The notes beneath the pieces are model-generated. The model ran no database searches, was not told the origin of the DNA, and was given only the letters and a program-made list of their open reading frames with translations. Below are positions 41,926-42,641 of a DNA stretch of 42,641 bases, one piece after another. The first letter of the stretch is position 1, and the number at the start of each line of letters is the position of its first letter. A program made the translations under genes and the position numbers. The DNA comes from a virus. The DNA lies in the IMG/VR virus record IMGVR_UViG_3300030099_006264, positions 1-42,641 of that record; one strand, given 5' to 3'.

Positions 41926-42335
41926 TAGTCTCCTATATATGCTACTACAGCTCCAGAGTGAACATCTATTTCAGTCCATCTACCATAAATAGTAACTCCT
42001 TTTGGAAAAGTAACAGCATCTGCTTCTGAGCTACCACCAATAATAAGACCACCTGTACCTTCATCTGTAGTTGCTGTTGCTAAATCGTTAGCTGGTTGCT
42101 CAGTACCGATATATGTGTCACCTGTTTTAGTAGATGGGTCTGACGTTGTTGATCCAGACACAACCACTCTTTCAGCTACTAAACCTCCAGCGTCATCAAA
42201 AATAGTATCAGATAACATTGTTATAGCCACAAATACTTTGTTTGTTGGTGGTGTTATTGCGTCGCTACTAGCTGTAGTATATGCGCTACCTAATTGTCCA
42301 AATCCGTAGCTTACTTCTGTTGAATTTATTCCCAT
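41925..42335 (-). CDS. Small surface-type structural protein, 136 aa
   Basis: Gly/Thr/Ser-rich and strand-rich, starting MGINSTEVSYGFGQLGSAYT. It has the layout of a small beta-sandwich (VFVAITMLSDTIF, then GVTIYGRWTEIDVHSGAVVAYIG). It is tightly coupled on both sides (TAATG) between the holin and the LamG protein, so it could be part of the same fibre or a decoration protein. No named family was recognised. Confidence 0.6.
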   Translation of the reverse strand: MGINSTEVSYGFGQLGSAYTTASSDAITPPTNKVFVAITMLSDTIFDDAGGLVAERVVVSGSTTSDPSTKTGDTYIGTEQPANDLATATTDEGTGGLIIGGSSEADAVTFPKGVTIYGRWTEIDVHSGAVVAYIGD

Positions 42336-42641
42336 TATTTTTTTACTTTTTCTAGTGATCTACCGCCAAAATAAGCACCGATCACTGTTATTAATACTAA
42401 TTGCAATAAGTCTACCCAAGTGTCTTTTACTTCAAAAGCAATAACACCAGCGTCAATAAATATCATTAATACTGTTGATACTACTAGAAATATAAGAACT
42501 AAAGGTCTTATGTTTTTTGATAACCAAGAATCAGAAGCCATATCAACTTTCCATCTTTCAGTCACTTGCTTTTGCATCTCAGCTTCGTAACCCATTATCA
42601 TATCTTTTATTTGTTTTTCTGCTTCAAGCTTTTCTTCTTTT
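42335..42641 (-). CDS. Holin-like membrane protein, 5' end beyond the window
   Basis: The frame stays open past the ATG at 42601 to the right edge (upstream residues KEEKLEAEKQIKD), so the gene starts outside the window or at an upstream codon. A charged helix with EAEMQKQVTERWKVD leads to DSWLSKNIRPL and two membrane helices (LVLIFLVVSTVLMIFI and LLQLVLITVIGAYFGG), ending in a short basic tail. The DSWLSKNIRPL segment before the helices is typical of phage holins of the three-helix type. A holin would permeabilise the inner membrane at lysis. It is the first visible gene of the late operon, so its promoter lies further right. Confidence 0.75.
   Translation of the reverse strand, partial: KEEKLEAEKQIKDMIMGYEAEMQKQVTERWKVDMASDSWLSKNIRPLVLIFLVVSTVLMIFIDAGVIAFEVKDTWVDLLQLVLITVIGAYFGGRSLEKVKK

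Noticed and set aside
41925-41945. GGAGAC just before the LamG gene start, resembling a Shine-Dalgarno site
   Set aside because: These bases encode the last Gly-Asp of the preceding protein and no similar site precedes other genes, so chance is likelier.
1-42641. tRNA genes, integrase, attachment sites or insertion sequences
   Set aside because: No cloverleaf-like intergenic sequence, transposase or recombinase motif was seen; the intergenic space is almost nil. A tRNA search program would settle the first point.

Overview
The window is a contiguous piece of an AT-rich, tailed double-stranded DNA phage, lytic in style. No integrase, repressor, tRNA gene or cellular gene was seen. The host is inferred to be a Bacteroidetes/Flavobacteriia bacterium, probably marine. 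Three things support this: exported proteins with Bacteroidetes-style signal peptides, including one with NYN..AN..DGSC repeats and a C-terminus resembling a type IX secretion (T9SS) sorting domain; a small Hc1-type histone-like protein; and start codons preceded by A/T-only leaders with no Shine-Dalgarno sequence. The portal (801 aa), large terminase (738 aa with an unusual NRRSG ATP-binding loop) and major capsid protein (495 aa) recall crAss-like phages and marine podoviruses in size and character. That placement is inference and was not tested against a database.

Layout. Bases 1-3864 carry a plus-strand nucleotide-metabolism and DNA module: the C-terminal part of a thymidylate-synthase-family enzyme, a GIY-YIG/MazG fusion, a second MazG-like pyrophosphohydrolase, a T7 endonuclease I-like resolvase, a B12-dependent (class II) ribonucleotide reductase and an Hc1-like DNA-binding protein. 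It ends at a strong bidirectional hairpin terminator at about 3.88 kb. Everything from there to the right edge lies on the minus strand and is transcribed from right to left as one long, tightly coupled late operon.

In transcription order the late operon runs as follows. First come a holin (cut by the window edge), a small surface protein, a LamG/concanavalin-like protein, two small proteins, a GroES-like protein, a possible small terminase, large terminase, portal, scaffold-like protein and major capsid protein, followed by a UUCG-loop terminator. Next come a 286-aa protein, a UACG hairpin, connector/tail proteins, a 2002-aa tail protein, further virion proteins and a 2481-aa polyvalent protein with HExxH, HAD-like and tandem zinc-knuckle motifs. 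Then follow a membrane/coiled-coil protein, an exported block (thioredoxin-like lipoprotein, T9SS-like repeat protein, barrel-like protein), a PAP2 phosphatase, a cluster of small basic proteins, a broken M15 peptidase and three tandem paralogous small virion-type proteins.

How the parts may work together. The left module would make, clean and possibly modify dNTPs and resolve replication intermediates. The right module packages DNA, builds the particle, delivers the giant protein and lyses the cell. The most unusual parts are the exported block at 8.3-11.9 kb, which suggests the phage uses host export systems to alter the cell surface or its own particle; the giant multi-domain protein; the Asn-to-Asp change in the thymidylate-synthase-family enzyme, which points to dCMP as substrate; and the phage-borne Hc1 protein.
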